Assembly: GCF_014201375.1 (NCBI RefSeq)
Contig: NZ_JACHDZ010000003.1
Span: forward strand, 186,001 to 250,000
Source of the DNA: Tunturiibacter empetritectus
Lineage (GTDB): Bacteria > Acidobacteriota > Terriglobia > Terriglobales > Acidobacteriaceae
DNA length: 64,000 bases
Direction of reading: 5' to 3'
A program made the position numbers and the translations under genes. How positions within the stretch are numbered: the stretch's first letter is position 1; every line of letters begins with the position of its first letter. Shown piece by piece: positions 34,201-43,023 of this stretch. Below the pieces are notes generated by a model that did no database searches, had not been told where the DNA came from, and saw nothing but the letters and a program-made list of their open reading frames with translations.

Positions 34201-35240
34201 GTAGAAGCTCGCAGACTCGCTTGACGAAGGGTCTCGGCGGCGGATTCGGGTGTGATGTCCCGCTGCGGAGAGCCTAGTAGTTCATAGCCAACCATAAACT
34301 TTCGGATGGTGGCCGATCGAAGCAGAGGCGGATAAAAGTGGGCATGAAACTGCCACTCCGGATGTTCTTCGCCGTCGCATGGAGCGGGATGCAGACCCAT
34401 GGAGTACGGAAAGGGAGTGTCGAAGACCTGATCGTAGGTTGCGGTGACCGAGTGCAGGATGGCTGCGAAGTTTGATCGCTCCTTGTCGGTGAAGGCCTGC
34501 AGATTGGTGACATGGCGGCGCGGCAGGATCATCACTTCGAAGGGCCACACTGCCCAGAACGGCACGACCGCGACGAAGCTCTCGTTCTGTGAGACGATGC
34601 GTTCGCCCAGCGACTCTTCCAGTTTTTGGTACTCACACAAGAGAACCGCGTGGTTCTTTGCGAGGTATTCGCGCTGGCCGGCGAGCTCTGAGACTACTTC
34701 GTCGGGAATCGAACGGCTGGCCCAGAGTTGCCCGTGCGGGTGCGGATTGCTGGCCCCCATCATGGCTCCACGGTTCTCAAAGATTTGCACGTAGTTGACG
34801 TCATCGCGTGCGCCGAGCTCTGCATACTGTTCGCTCCAGACATCGACGACGGCGCGAATCTCGGGTACGGACATCTTCGCCAGCGTGAGGTCGTGGCGCG
34901 GGGAGAAGCAGATGACGCGGCATACTCCGCTCTCGCCTTCTGCAAGGAGCAGGCTTTTGCTGCCTTCATCGCTCGAGAACTGCGGGGCGTCCGGCTTCAA
35001 TGCGGCGAAGTCATTCTCGAAGACGTAGGTGCTGGTGTATTTGTCGGTTCGCATTCCGCCTGCGCGTACGTTTCCCGGACAGAGATAGCAGGTTGGATCG
35101 TAGGTCAGTGCGACCTCTGTGGTCTTCGTCTCGGTTTGCCCTTGCCAGGGACGCTGCGTGCGATGGGGAGAGACCAGAACCCACTCGCGCTTGAGGGGAT
35201 TGAACCGCCGGTGAGGATTCTGCTGGGCTAAAGGAATCAC
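34194..35240 (-). CDS. galT: Galactose-1-phosphate uridylyltransferase
   Basis: A 348-residue Leloir enzyme exchanging UDP-glucose and galactose-1-phosphate. The HIT nucleophile is in MMGASNPHPHGQLWAS (H-P-H). Also conserved are RRFNPLKREWVLVSPHRTQRPW, CYLCPGNVRAGG (zinc Cys pair) and ENDFAAL. GTG at 35240 is the start: it overlaps the galK stop as GTGA, giving coupled translation, and matches the conserved N-terminus; the frame open upstream is only antisense/shifted galK. Confidence 0.96.
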   Translation of the reverse strand: MIPLAQQNPHRRFNPLKREWVLVSPHRTQRPWQGQTETKTTEVALTYDPTCYLCPGNVRAGGMRTDKYTSTYVFENDFAALKPDAPQFSSDEGSKSLLLAEGESGVCRVICFSPRHDLTLAKMSVPEIRAVVDVWSEQYAELGARDDVNYVQIFENRGAMMGASNPHPHGQLWASRSIPDEVVSELAGQREYLAKNHAVLLCEYQKLEESLGERIVSQNESFVAVVPFWAVWPFEVMILPRRHVTNLQAFTDKERSNFAAILHSVTATYDQVFDTPFPYSMGLHPAPCDGEEHPEWQFHAHFYPPLLRSATIRKFMVGYELLGSPQRDITPESAAETLRQASLRASTQ

Positions 35241-36412
35241 TGGACACCGCCGGTTGCTGCCATGGCGAGCGCTCCGTCGGAGGGAGCACTGATGAAGCAC
35301 TGCGCGATGATTCCAGTCTTTGCTGCATACTCGTCTTTCAAGGTGGCGACGAATTGCTCCGCCGCCTCCGCACGAACGACATTCACGGTGCATCCCCCGA
35401 ATCCGCCCCCGGTGATGCGAGCGCCGAAGCACCCTGGCTGCTGCGTGGCAATCTCAACCAGCGTATCGACCTCTTTACAGCTTGCAGCAAAGTCATCGCG
35501 CATACTCTTGTGAGCCTCCACCATGATGCTTCCAAACTGCTTCATATCGTCGTGCAACAGCGCCTCCCGAGCATCCAAAACGCGTTGATTTTCTGTGATG
35601 ATGTGTTTGCATCGCGCAAAGCTGGCGGCGGACATCTTGCTTTTGCAGGCTTCGAGATCTTCCAATGTTGCGTCTCGAAGCAGCTTCACGTGAGGCCGCT
35701 CGTGTTGCAGGACGGCCTGGCCGGCCTCGACCTCGTCGCGCCGGTCTCCATATTCTCCAGTGGCCACGGCATGTTTCACCATCGAGTTGCAGATGACCAC
35801 ACGCACCTGATCCGGCAACGGGAGAAGCTCGAAGGTGAGGGAGCGGCAGTCGAGCAGCATCGCGCGATGCGCCACGGCACCGGCCACGACGAACTGATCC
35901 ATAATGCCGCTCTTTGCGCCGACGTACTCGTTTTCGGCGTGACGGCAGAGGTTCGCGAGTTTTTCGAGAGGTAGGGTGGCTCCTGCGTGGGCCAGGAGTG
36001 CCAACGCGGTCGCCACTTCGACGGAGGCAGAAGAGCTTAGTCCGGCTCCCAGAGGGACATCTCCTGCGAGAGTCATATTGAAGCCGCTTACCGCGATGCC
36101 CTGCTGTTTGAGAGACCACAGAACGCCAGCGGGATAGTCAGACCAATGCCTTTTCGGAGCGCGCTCCAGAGAGGCCACTTCGAAGGAGACTTCTTCGTCG
36201 TAGTTTGCCGAGTAGAAGACGGCGCGTTGGTCTTCTCTCTGACTGAGGACGGCGACGGTTCGAAAGTCTATCGCCATGGGCATGACCAGGCCGCCTGTGT
36301 AGTCGGTGTGCTCGCCGATCAGATTGACTCGAGCGGGAGCTGCGAAGAGCTTGCCCTCGAGACCGAATCGCTGCTGATGAAGGCGCAGCGCCTCTTCGTT
36401 GTACATCATCAT
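35237..36412 (-). CDS. galK: Galactokinase
   Basis: A 391-residue GHMP kinase phosphorylating galactose. Signature blocks are FAAPARVNLIGEHTDYTGGLV, the ATP loop GDVPLGAGLSSSASVEVATA, ENEYVGAKSGIMDQFVVA with the catalytic Asp, and GARITGGGFGGCTVNVV. Three ATG codons in tandem (36412, 36409, 36406) can start it. It precedes galT with a four-base overlap. galE and galM are not in the window. Confidence 0.97.
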   Translation of the reverse strand: MMMYNEEALRLHQQRFGLEGKLFAAPARVNLIGEHTDYTGGLVMPMAIDFRTVAVLSQREDQRAVFYSANYDEEVSFEVASLERAPKRHWSDYPAGVLWSLKQQGIAVSGFNMTLAGDVPLGAGLSSSASVEVATALALLAHAGATLPLEKLANLCRHAENEYVGAKSGIMDQFVVAGAVAHRAMLLDCRSLTFELLPLPDQVRVVICNSMVKHAVATGEYGDRRDEVEAGQAVLQHERPHVKLLRDATLEDLEACKSKMSAASFARCKHIITENQRVLDAREALLHDDMKQFGSIMVEAHKSMRDDFAASCKEVDTLVEIATQQPGCFGARITGGGFGGCTVNVVRAEAAEQFVATLKDEYAAKTGIIAQCFISAPSDGALAMAATGGVQ

Positions 36413-36486
36413 TTACAGAACCTGCATTTCTGGAGTTATTGACTAGATCCTCTCACAACCGCATACGTGCAGATAAGGCACTTTGA

Positions 36487-39069
36487 TCACTCTTCGCGGA
36501 GAACTTCCAACGGCTTTCTGCCCAGGATGCGGTGACTCGCCACCCAGCCGGTTGCTACGGTCAGGGCGGCCGTTCCGAGGAGCGCGCCGAGGGTCCACCA
36601 CCATTGGAAGTGGTAGGCGACGGTGAGTCTTGTGAGCAGCACCCGGGCGATGATGTTTGCGAAGAGGATGCCGACCGCGCCGGCGACCAGACCAAGGACC
36701 GCGAACTCGATGGAGAATACGGTGGCGATGCGTGCTCGCGTGGCACCCAGGGTTTTGAGGACGACGACCTCGCGGATGCGGCGATAGCGGGTTCCGGCGA
36801 TCGAGCTGGCGAGGATGACGATGCCGGCAAAGATGGAGAACGCAGCGAGAAACTGGATCACATAGGTGATCTGGAGGACGACTGCTCTTACGGTTTCGAG
36901 TGCCTGGGCTACGTTGATGACGGTGACTGTTGGGTAGGAGTTGTAGAGTGCGCGCTGCAGCTCGCCGACGTGATTTGGGTCGGCATGGACGCCGCCGTAC
37001 CAGACGACTGGCAGACCAGCCAGTGCCGGTTGCGGAAGAATAAACTCGGCTCGTGAGTAGGCGTGCTGGCCGTCGGACTTGGTGAGAGCGACGACCGTGG
37101 CGACGAACTGGGTGTCTTGCGCGGCGAAGGTGATGTGCGAGCCGACATGAACACCTAGTCTGTCCGCCTGACGTTTTTCTATGGCGACGACCGGACGCTT
37201 CTCGTCTGCGGACCACCAGTCTCCTTCCACCGTTTTGGTTCCGGGAGGCGAGGCGGCAGACCAGGTCAGGCTGATCGACCGCAACATTCGCTTGGGGAAG
37301 TTCTTCAGCTTCGCTTCGTTTGCGGGGACGCCGTCGATGTCGACGATGCGGGATGAGACGACGGGAAGAAGCTCCGGCGGTGCGGTGACGCTGGGCTGTG
37401 ATTTTAGCAGCGTGCGAATTCCGTTGACCTCTTCGTTGGTGATATCGATGAGGAAGACGTTGGGCAGGTTGGGCGCGGCGGATACGTGGAGCTCGGAGAC
37501 GACGGCCTGCTGGACGAGATAGACCGTCATGATCTGCATCACGCCCAGCCCGAGTGCAGCCAGCAACGCAGCGGAGGGATTGCCTGGGCGATAGAGGTTT
37601 GCGAGTCCGTGACGAAGCGAGGACGGTAGATGGAGACGGGTTTTGGAGAGGAAGAAGCGAAGTCCGGCGAGTACGGCTACCGAAGCAAGTAACAGCACCG
37701 CGAGGACGGCTACCAGGCCAAAGGAAAAGACCTCGCCTACTACGAGCGAATCGCTCAGTGTGGTTGCGATTGCCGCGAGTCCTGCGAGGATGAGTATGGC
37801 TGCGGCGACTTGTGCGAGATTTTTTGTGATCTTGCGCCAGGCTGCGGTTACGAAGGGGTCGTCGTTATCTTCGACTGCACGGCGAAGAATCAGGATGGGG
37901 CGGACTCCGCGGATATCGAGCAAGGGAGGCAGGGTGAAGAGAAGAGTGGTGAGCACGCCGGCTGCGAGTCCCGTGATGACGGTGCGTAGCTGGAGATGAA
38001 GCTCGGTGTCGACGTGGATGAGCCGCGCCAGCAGGTGGGGGAAGCTGAGCTGTACAGCGACACCGAAGGCTACACCCAGCAGACCTCCAGCGAGCCCCAG
38101 CAGGAGCGTCTGCAGAAGGTAGATTTTGATGATCTGGCCTGAGCGTGCGCCGAGGGACTTCATAATTGCGATGGTGTCCAGCCGCTGCTGCAGGTGTGCT
38201 CGCATCGCCATGGCGACACCAATGGCACCGAGGACCAGGGCCACGAGGCTCATCAACGACAGGAGACTTGTGGCGCGGTCAAGACCTTGCGTGAGTGCTG
38301 GGTTGGTCTCGCGGTAGTCGATAATTTGTGCCTCTGGAAGGAGCTTTTCCAGACGGGCCTTCAGGTCGGCGACGGCTTTGTCGGAGATGGGTGCGCCGTT
38401 AGTGGGCGGAGGGACCTTGAAGAGATAGCGCTGGCCGGCGTGGCTTCCGGGTGCGAGGAGACCGCTTGCGTCCAGGCCCGCCCGCGAGATGAGCACGCGT
38501 GGACCGGCTGCGAAGTTACCTGAGAGACGATCCGGCTCATTGACGACAACCGACCCGATGCGAAAGAGCTGCGTGCCGATCTTGAGTTGATCTCCAATTT
38601 TGACGTTCAAGCGAACGAGAAGATCGTCAGCCACTGCGACGGTGTTGGCGTCGAGTACGGTCTTCAGTTGGGCGGACGGGGCGAGTTCGACTTGTCCGTA
38701 GAAGGGGTACTTTGTGGGGTCGACTGACTTGAGCGAGACCAGTAGCGGGTCGAGTGTCTTCGCGGAGGATGCCATCGAGAGCAGCTCGGTGACGGGGGTG
38801 ATCTCGACGCCGGTTGCTGCGATCTCGTCCAGGGCCTTTTGCTGGTCGGGAGTTGGCTGCTGGAACATTCTCGCGGAGAGATCGGCGGCCATGATGCTGC
38901 GAGCTCGATTGAGCAGGGTGCTGCGGAAGGACGAGGAGAAGCCGCGTACTCCGGTGAGTGCGGCGACGCCGATGGCGACGGAGAGAATGACGAAGAAGAA
39001 CTTTCCGCGGGAGGAGTGCATCTCGCGGGCGGCGATCTTCGCAGCGGAACGATAGGAGAGAGTCGCCAT
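36487..39069 (-). CDS. ybbP: ABC transporter permease of the YbbP/FtsX family
   Basis: An 860-residue membrane protein with an N-terminal helix (GKFFFVILSVAIGVAALTGV), a large periplasmic MacB-like domain, two FtsX core domains (SLLSLMSLVALVLGAIGVAMAM and FLAAFSIFAGIVILASSIAGT) and a final VTIATGWVASHRIL-like helix region. YbbP is thought to work with the YbbA ATPase in extracting or handling hydrophobic envelope material, often next to tesA. Its ATG overlaps the ybbA stop by one base (TGATG). Confidence 0.92.
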   Translation of the reverse strand: MATLSYRSAAKIAAREMHSSRGKFFFVILSVAIGVAALTGVRGFSSSFRSTLLNRARSIMAADLSARMFQQPTPDQQKALDEIAATGVEITPVTELLSMASSAKTLDPLLVSLKSVDPTKYPFYGQVELAPSAQLKTVLDANTVAVADDLLVRLNVKIGDQLKIGTQLFRIGSVVVNEPDRLSGNFAAGPRVLISRAGLDASGLLAPGSHAGQRYLFKVPPPTNGAPISDKAVADLKARLEKLLPEAQIIDYRETNPALTQGLDRATSLLSLMSLVALVLGAIGVAMAMRAHLQQRLDTIAIMKSLGARSGQIIKIYLLQTLLLGLAGGLLGVAFGVAVQLSFPHLLARLIHVDTELHLQLRTVITGLAAGVLTTLLFTLPPLLDIRGVRPILILRRAVEDNDDPFVTAAWRKITKNLAQVAAAILILAGLAAIATTLSDSLVVGEVFSFGLVAVLAVLLLASVAVLAGLRFFLSKTRLHLPSSLRHGLANLYRPGNPSAALLAALGLGVMQIMTVYLVQQAVVSELHVSAAPNLPNVFLIDITNEEVNGIRTLLKSQPSVTAPPELLPVVSSRIVDIDGVPANEAKLKNFPKRMLRSISLTWSAASPPGTKTVEGDWWSADEKRPVVAIEKRQADRLGVHVGSHITFAAQDTQFVATVVALTKSDGQHAYSRAEFILPQPALAGLPVVWYGGVHADPNHVGELQRALYNSYPTVTVINVAQALETVRAVVLQITYVIQFLAAFSIFAGIVILASSIAGTRYRRIREVVVLKTLGATRARIATVFSIEFAVLGLVAGAVGILFANIIARVLLTRLTVAYHFQWWWTLGALLGTAALTVATGWVASHRILGRKPLEVLREE

Positions 39070-39809
39070 CAGCCTTCGGTCAGGGCGGCTTCGCGGGAGG
39101 TCTCGGCCGGGGTGGGATTGATCTCGTCGGCGATGATCAGGCCATCACGCAGAGTGATTCGCCGGTTCGCGTAGGAGGCGAGCAGCGGATCGTGAGTGAC
39201 GAGAACGAGGGTGGTGCCTTCGGTACGATTCAGATTGAGGAGGAGTTCGAGCACGTGTGCGCCGTTGGTAGTGTCGAGATTTCCAGTGGGCTCGTCGGCG
39301 AGGACGATGGGCGGGCGGAGGATGAAGGCGCGGGCGAGAGCTACTCGCTGCTGCTCGCCGCCAGAGAGTTGGACCGGATAGTGGTCCATGCGGTCTCCGA
39401 GGCCGACGCTGGTGAGCAGGTCGCGCGCGCGGGGGAGGCCGTTTTCTTTGGTGTCGTCGTTGAGCTCGTGCGGAAGGAGGACGTTTTCGAGTGCGGTCAG
39501 CGTTGGGATCAGTTGATACGACTGGAAGACGAACCCGATAGTTTTTCCGCGAACCTGGGCGAGCTTGTCCTCCGGAAGATAGCTTATCTCTGTGCCATTG
39601 AGTCGAACACTGCCCGCGCTTGGAGTGTCGAGGCCCGCCAGCAGACCGAGAAGAGTGGATTTTCCGCTACCGCTCGAGCCCATAATTGCGGCGAACTGAC
39701 CTTTCGGAACTGTGAAGTCCAGTCCTTTGAGGATGTCGACGGTTCGGGGGCCGTTGCGGATCGACTTGCGGAGGTCTTTCACAGCGATCATGGGAGTTTG
39801 GTATGTCAA
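39069..39809 (-). CDS. ybbA: ABC transporter ATP-binding protein YbbA
   Basis: A 246-residue LolD/MacB-type ATPase. Walker A is [16 protein letters not shown], the signature is [15 protein letters not shown], and Walker B is [13 protein letters not shown]. Start at TTG 39809 has AAGGAG ten bases upstream; an internal ATG at 39791 (MIAVKDL) is the alternative. It pairs with ybbP and lies divergent to tesA, the same trio found in E. coli. Confidence 0.94.
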   Translation of the reverse strand: MTYQTPMIAVKDLRKSIRNGPRTVDILKGLDFTVPKGQFAAIMGSSGSGKSTLLGLLAGLDTPSAGSVRLNGTEISYLPEDKLAQVRGKTIGFVFQSYQLIPTLTALENVLLPHELNDDTKENGLPRARDLLTSVGLGDRMDHYPVQLSGGEQQRVALARAFILRPPIVLADEPTGNLDTTNGAHVLELLLNLNRTEGTTLVLVTHDPLLASYANRRITLRDGLIIADEINPTPAETSREAALTEG

Positions 39810-39854
39810 CTTCGGGACTCTCCTTCTTCGGCAGCGGTTTTGTTACTTTGTAGA

Positions 39855-39893
39855 GATGTGGAGAACAGTGTAAAGATGCGGAGAACAGTGTCT
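39855..39893 (+). repeat. Tandem duplication of the tesA start region with a 5-codon leader ORF
   Basis: GATGTGGAGAACAGTGT (39855) is repeated 20 bases on as GATGCGGAGAACAGTGT (39875). The first copy encodes ATG-TGG-AGA-ACA-GTG-TAA (MWRTV, 39856-39873); the second is the true tesA start (MRRTV). The leader stop lies two bases before the tesA ATG. Confidence 0.75.
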
Positions 39894-40613
39894 GTAGCTA
39901 TTCTAGCGGTCTTGTCTTTCGTGGTGGCGACGCTGTCGCTGAGTGGCTGTCGCGCCGATAAGACGACGAAGCCGTCTGAGGTGGCGGATTCGAGTCAGCC
40001 GGTTGCCGAGAGCGCGGCTCCGGATGCGGCTCCCCTGCCCTCACCCGTGGCCACGAACGATAAGCGGCCGGTCATCGTGTGCTTCGGCGACAGCCTTACT
40101 GCCGGATACGGAACTGACCTCGGGCAGAGCTATCCTGACTACCTTCAGACGGATTTGAATGCGGAAGGATATAACTACCGCGTCGTCAACGAGGGGATCA
40201 GCGGCAATACCACCAAGGACGGTGTCGATCGCCTCGATCAGGTGCTTGCGCTGAAACCCGTGGTGGTGGTGGTGGAGTTCGGTGGGAATGATGGGTTGCG
40301 CGGCCTTCGCATTGAAGACTCACGCACAAACCTGGATAAGATTGTTGGCACCCTGAAGGCCAGTGGCACGAAGGTCGTTCTCGCGGGAATCACTCTGCCG
40401 CCCGACTACGGCCCTGACTATATCAAGCAGTTCAACGATACCTACGCTACGCTCGCGGCGAAGTACCACGTGCCGATACTGCCGTTTCTGTTGAAGGGCG
40501 TCTTCGGCGTGGACGGGATGATGCAGGCTGACAGAACCCATGCGACGAGCGCGGGGAATCAGATCGTGGCGAAGAATGTGCTCCCTCTTGTGAAGCCGCT
40601 GCTGAAGAAATGA
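39876..40613 (+). CDS. tesA: GDSL-type arylesterase/lysophospholipase TesA, exported
   Basis: A 245-residue SGNH hydrolase. The signal peptide ends in LSLSGC (lipobox near residue 25), then comes a Pro/Ala linker. Block I is VIVCFGDSLTAGYGTD (nucleophile Ser), block II VNEGISGNTT, block III VEFGGNDGLRG, block V ADRTHATSAG (Asp and His). The product cleaves acyl esters in the periplasm. ATG at 39876 follows a duplicated copy of its own first codons. Divergent from ybbA/ybbP. Confidence 0.94.
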   Translation: MRRTVSVAILAVLSFVVATLSLSGCRADKTTKPSEVADSSQPVAESAAPDAAPLPSPVATNDKRPVIVCFGDSLTAGYGTDLGQSYPDYLQTDLNAEGYNYRVVNEGISGNTTKDGVDRLDQVLALKPVVVVVEFGGNDGLRGLRIEDSRTNLDKIVGTLKASGTKVVLAGITLPPDYGPDYIKQFNDTYATLAAKYHVPILPFLLKGVFGVDGMMQADRTHATSAGNQIVAKNVLPLVKPLLKK

Positions 40614-40617
40614 TCTT

Positions 40618-41490
40618 CTACCCGAGAACGACGATGGGTTGCATCAGCGTGCCGGCGACGCGTCGGGCGATTGCAAGCAAGTCTGTGGGAGTGGTGAATA
40701 CCTTGATCAGGGGAGCCTGCGAGAAGTCGGGGAGATTGACCTGCATTCCGTTTCTCAGGCGACCGGCGAGCTGATCGTCCACGGTGACAGAGGGCATCTC
40801 TGGGAGCAGCGTGCGCGGGTGCGGCAGGAGCGCCTCAAGTTCGGCTACCGAGGCAGTCTTTAATTGGTCGACGGTAATCGCCTGTTCGAGAGAGAATGCT
40901 CCGGCACGTGTCCTTCGCAGAGTGGAGAGATGCGCTCCACAGTTCGCCAACTGGCCAATCTCGTGGGCTACGGAACGGACGTAGCCACCGGCAGAGACGG
41001 ACATGACAAAGGATGCGGTGTCGCCTTCGAGAGAGGCGAGCTCGAAATTGTGAATCGTGATGCGGGCGGGTTTTACCGCAACTTCCGCACCAGCTCTTGC
41101 CAACTTGTGGGCGGCGACGCCGTTGATCTTCTTCGCGGAGAAGATTGGGGGAACCTGGTCTAACTCTCCACGAAATTTTTGACTTAGTGTTTGCAGCTCT
41201 TCGAGCGTCAGGCGCAGGGGAAGCGCTTCGCCCGCAGGCGTTCCATCTGCGTCGAAGCTGTCGGTTGCGAAGCCAAATCGGATGTGGCCTGTGTAGTGCT
41301 TGTCTGCCTGCCCGAAGAACTGCGCGAGACGGGTGTATTTACCGAGAAGCAGCGGCAGGACACCGGTGGCCATTGGGTCTAGCGTGCCCAGATGGCCGAT
41401 GGACTTTTCGCCAGTGGCCCGGCGGACGATGGCGACGACGTCGTGCGAGGTAATGCCGGAGGGTTTATCGAGTACAAGGAGACCATTCAT
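40618..41490 (-). CDS. truB: tRNA pseudouridine(55) synthase
   Basis: A 290-residue enzyme forming the T-loop pseudouridine. The N-terminus is MNGLLVLDKPSGITSHDVV, and the catalytic Asp is in GHLGTLDPMATGVLPLLLG. YVRSVAHEIGQLANCGAHLSTL and RRTRAGAFSLEQA are conserved. Its stop is only four bases from the convergent tesA stop. It lies last in the minus-strand operon after folE. Confidence 0.97.
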   Translation of the reverse strand: MNGLLVLDKPSGITSHDVVAIVRRATGEKSIGHLGTLDPMATGVLPLLLGKYTRLAQFFGQADKHYTGHIRFGFATDSFDADGTPAGEALPLRLTLEELQTLSQKFRGELDQVPPIFSAKKINGVAAHKLARAGAEVAVKPARITIHNFELASLEGDTASFVMSVSAGGYVRSVAHEIGQLANCGAHLSTLRRTRAGAFSLEQAITVDQLKTASVAELEALLPHPRTLLPEMPSVTVDDQLAGRLRNGMQVNLPDFSQAPLIKVFTTPTDLLAIARRVAGTLMQPIVVLG

Positions 41491-41509
41491 GCAGTCTCCA
41501 GTTTAGCCG

Positions 41510-42118
41510 CTAGAAGCTGTTTCCCTGCCGGCGGACGAGAGAAAGGAACTCGTTGCGCGTCTGAAGCTGCGTCTTGAATACGCCGAGCATGGCAGAGGTG
41601 ACGGTGGATGAGTGCTGCTTTTCGACTCCACGCATCATCATGCAGAGGTGTTGCGCCTCGAGAATCACAGCTACGCCCTGCGGGTGAATTGCATCGGTGA
41701 TGGCTTCGCCTATCTGACGGGTCAACCTCTCCTGAACCTGCAACCTTCGGGCGAAGACATCGACGAGACGAGGGATCTTGCTTAGCCCGATTACCTTCCC
41801 GTTTGGAACGTACGCGATGTGTGCCTTGCCGAAGAACGGCAGAAGGTGATGCTCGCACTGCGAGAAGAACTCAATGTCTTTTACGATGACCATCTCGTCG
41901 TAGTCGACGTCGAAGAGAGCTTCGTGGAGAACGTCGGTGACGTTCATCGTGTAGCCGCGCGTGAGAAACGCCATGGACTTCTCCATGCGTTCGGGAGTGC
42001 GCAGCAGGCCATCACGCGTGGGATCTTCTCCGATGCGGAGGAGCAGTTCGCGATAGAGATCCTGGGTTGAAACGGTGTCGAGCAATGGTGGCTCAATTGT
42101 GGCCAGGGTGCGTGCCAT
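41510..42118 (-). CDS. folE: GTP cyclohydrolase I
   Basis: A 202-residue enzyme converting GTP to 7,8-dihydroneopterin triphosphate. The zinc and active-site region is [20 protein letters not shown], with [21 protein letters not shown] and the second zinc Cys in [19 protein letters not shown]. Placed between two PTPS-family genes and truB, it may feed pterin (BH4-like), folate or queuosine synthesis. 14 bases separate it from the PTPS gene upstream. Confidence 0.97.
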   Translation of the reverse strand: MARTLATIEPPLLDTVSTQDLYRELLLRIGEDPTRDGLLRTPERMEKSMAFLTRGYTMNVTDVLHEALFDVDYDEMVIVKDIEFFSQCEHHLLPFFGKAHIAYVPNGKVIGLSKIPRLVDVFARRLQVQERLTRQIGEAITDAIHPQGVAVILEAQHLCMMMRGVEKQHSSTVTSAMLGVFKTQLQTRNEFLSLVRRQGNSF

Positions 42119-42132
42119 AGGACGGGCCTTTC

Positions 42133-42561
42133 TTACAGCGTGCCTGGCGTTGGTGTCGCGTCGCCGGCGTAGTCGAACGAGTTGTTACTGGTCTCCTCAA
42201 CGTGAACCCGCTCCAGATGGGCGGCGGGAAAGCGTTGAAAGATGCGGTAGATCTCGATACTTAGATTCTCCGTCGTCGAGACCATATTCGCAAAGCAATT
42301 CATGGTGTTAAGGTTCATATGGTCGAATCGGGCCAGTAGATTTGTTTGCGCGAAGGCATCAAGGTCTGCGAGATTGCAGACCATTCCGGTGGCCGGATCG
42401 ACCGGGCCGCTCATGGTTATCTGCACGGTGTAGTTGTGGCCGTGGCCGTGGGGATTGTTGCACTTGCCGAAGACAGCGCGGTTTTTTGCTGCGTCATACT
42501 CCTCGGTGTGGAGGCGATGCGACGCGCTGAAGTGGTAGCGGCGATTGAGATGCGCCTTCAT
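42133..42561 (-). CDS. 6-pyruvoyl-tetrahydropterin synthase / QueD family protein, paralogue 1
   Basis: A 142-residue T-fold enzyme. The zinc histidines are in [11 protein letters not shown] and HGHGHNYTV; the catalytic Cys is in [36 protein letters not shown] and [12 protein letters not shown] match eukaryotic-type PTPS more closely than classical QueD, suggesting dihydroneopterin triphosphate as substrate. Its ATG overlaps the stop of paralogue 2 (ATGA at 42558-42561), so the two are translationally coupled. Exact product (sepiapterin precursor or 6-carboxy-pterin) is undecided. Confidence 0.9.
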   Translation of the reverse strand: MKAHLNRRYHFSASHRLHTEEYDAAKNRAVFGKCNNPHGHGHNYTVQITMSGPVDPATGMVCNLADLDAFAQTNLLARFDHMNLNTMNCFANMVSTTENLSIEIYRIFQRFPAAHLERVHVEETSNNSFDYAGDATPTPGTL

Positions 42562-42968
42562 GGTTCTCCATAGTAGTCCGCGAAGAGATCAGGCATCTCG
42601 TAGACGCGGACGCGGTGCAGCTTGGCGTGAGGGATCTTGTTGTCGAGACGGTGCCAGATTGCGATGGCGATGTTCTCGGTCGTGGGGATGGTGGTTTTGA
42701 ACTCGGGGACTTCGAGGTTCAGATGGCGGTGGTCGTAGACGCTGACGACCTCGCGCTCGAGAATTTCCTTCAGTTCTTTAAGATCGACGACGAAGCCGGA
42801 GGTGGCATCTACCGAGCCTGCGACTGTGACCTCGAGTGTGTAATTGTGACCGTGGCCGTTGCGATTGGCACACTTGCCGAAGACGCGCTGATTCTCTTCA
42901 GGCGACCACGCCTCGTTCCAGTAGAAGTGGGCGGAGGAGAATTCGGCTTTGCGGGTAAGAAAGATCAT
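42558..42968 (-). CDS. 6-pyruvoyl-tetrahydropterin synthase / QueD family protein, paralogue 2
   Basis: A 136-residue T-fold protein heading the operon. It has AEFSSAHFYWNEAWSPEEN, the Cys and zinc motif FGKCANRNGHGHNYTLEV, GFVVDLKELKEILER, VYDHRHLNLEVPEF and PTTENIAIAIW. It shares the CxxxxGHGHN architecture with its neighbour but only about a third to two-fifths of residues by eye, so it is an old duplication. Four genes follow in the unit: paralogue 2, paralogue 1, folE, truB. Confidence 0.9.
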   Translation of the reverse strand: MIFLTRKAEFSSAHFYWNEAWSPEENQRVFGKCANRNGHGHNYTLEVTVAGSVDATSGFVVDLKELKEILEREVVSVYDHRHLNLEVPEFKTTIPTTENIAIAIWHRLDNKIPHAKLHRVRVYEMPDLFADYYGEP

Positions 42969-43023
42969 CGTTATTCCTGTGGTTAGACGTGTTTATAGGA
43001 TGGGTGGATGCAAACCATGGTAA

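Noticed and set aside
36443..37216. 257-residue minus-strand open frame over the end of ybbP
   Set aside because: Out-of-frame with the clearly coding ybbP; Arg/His-rich shadow.
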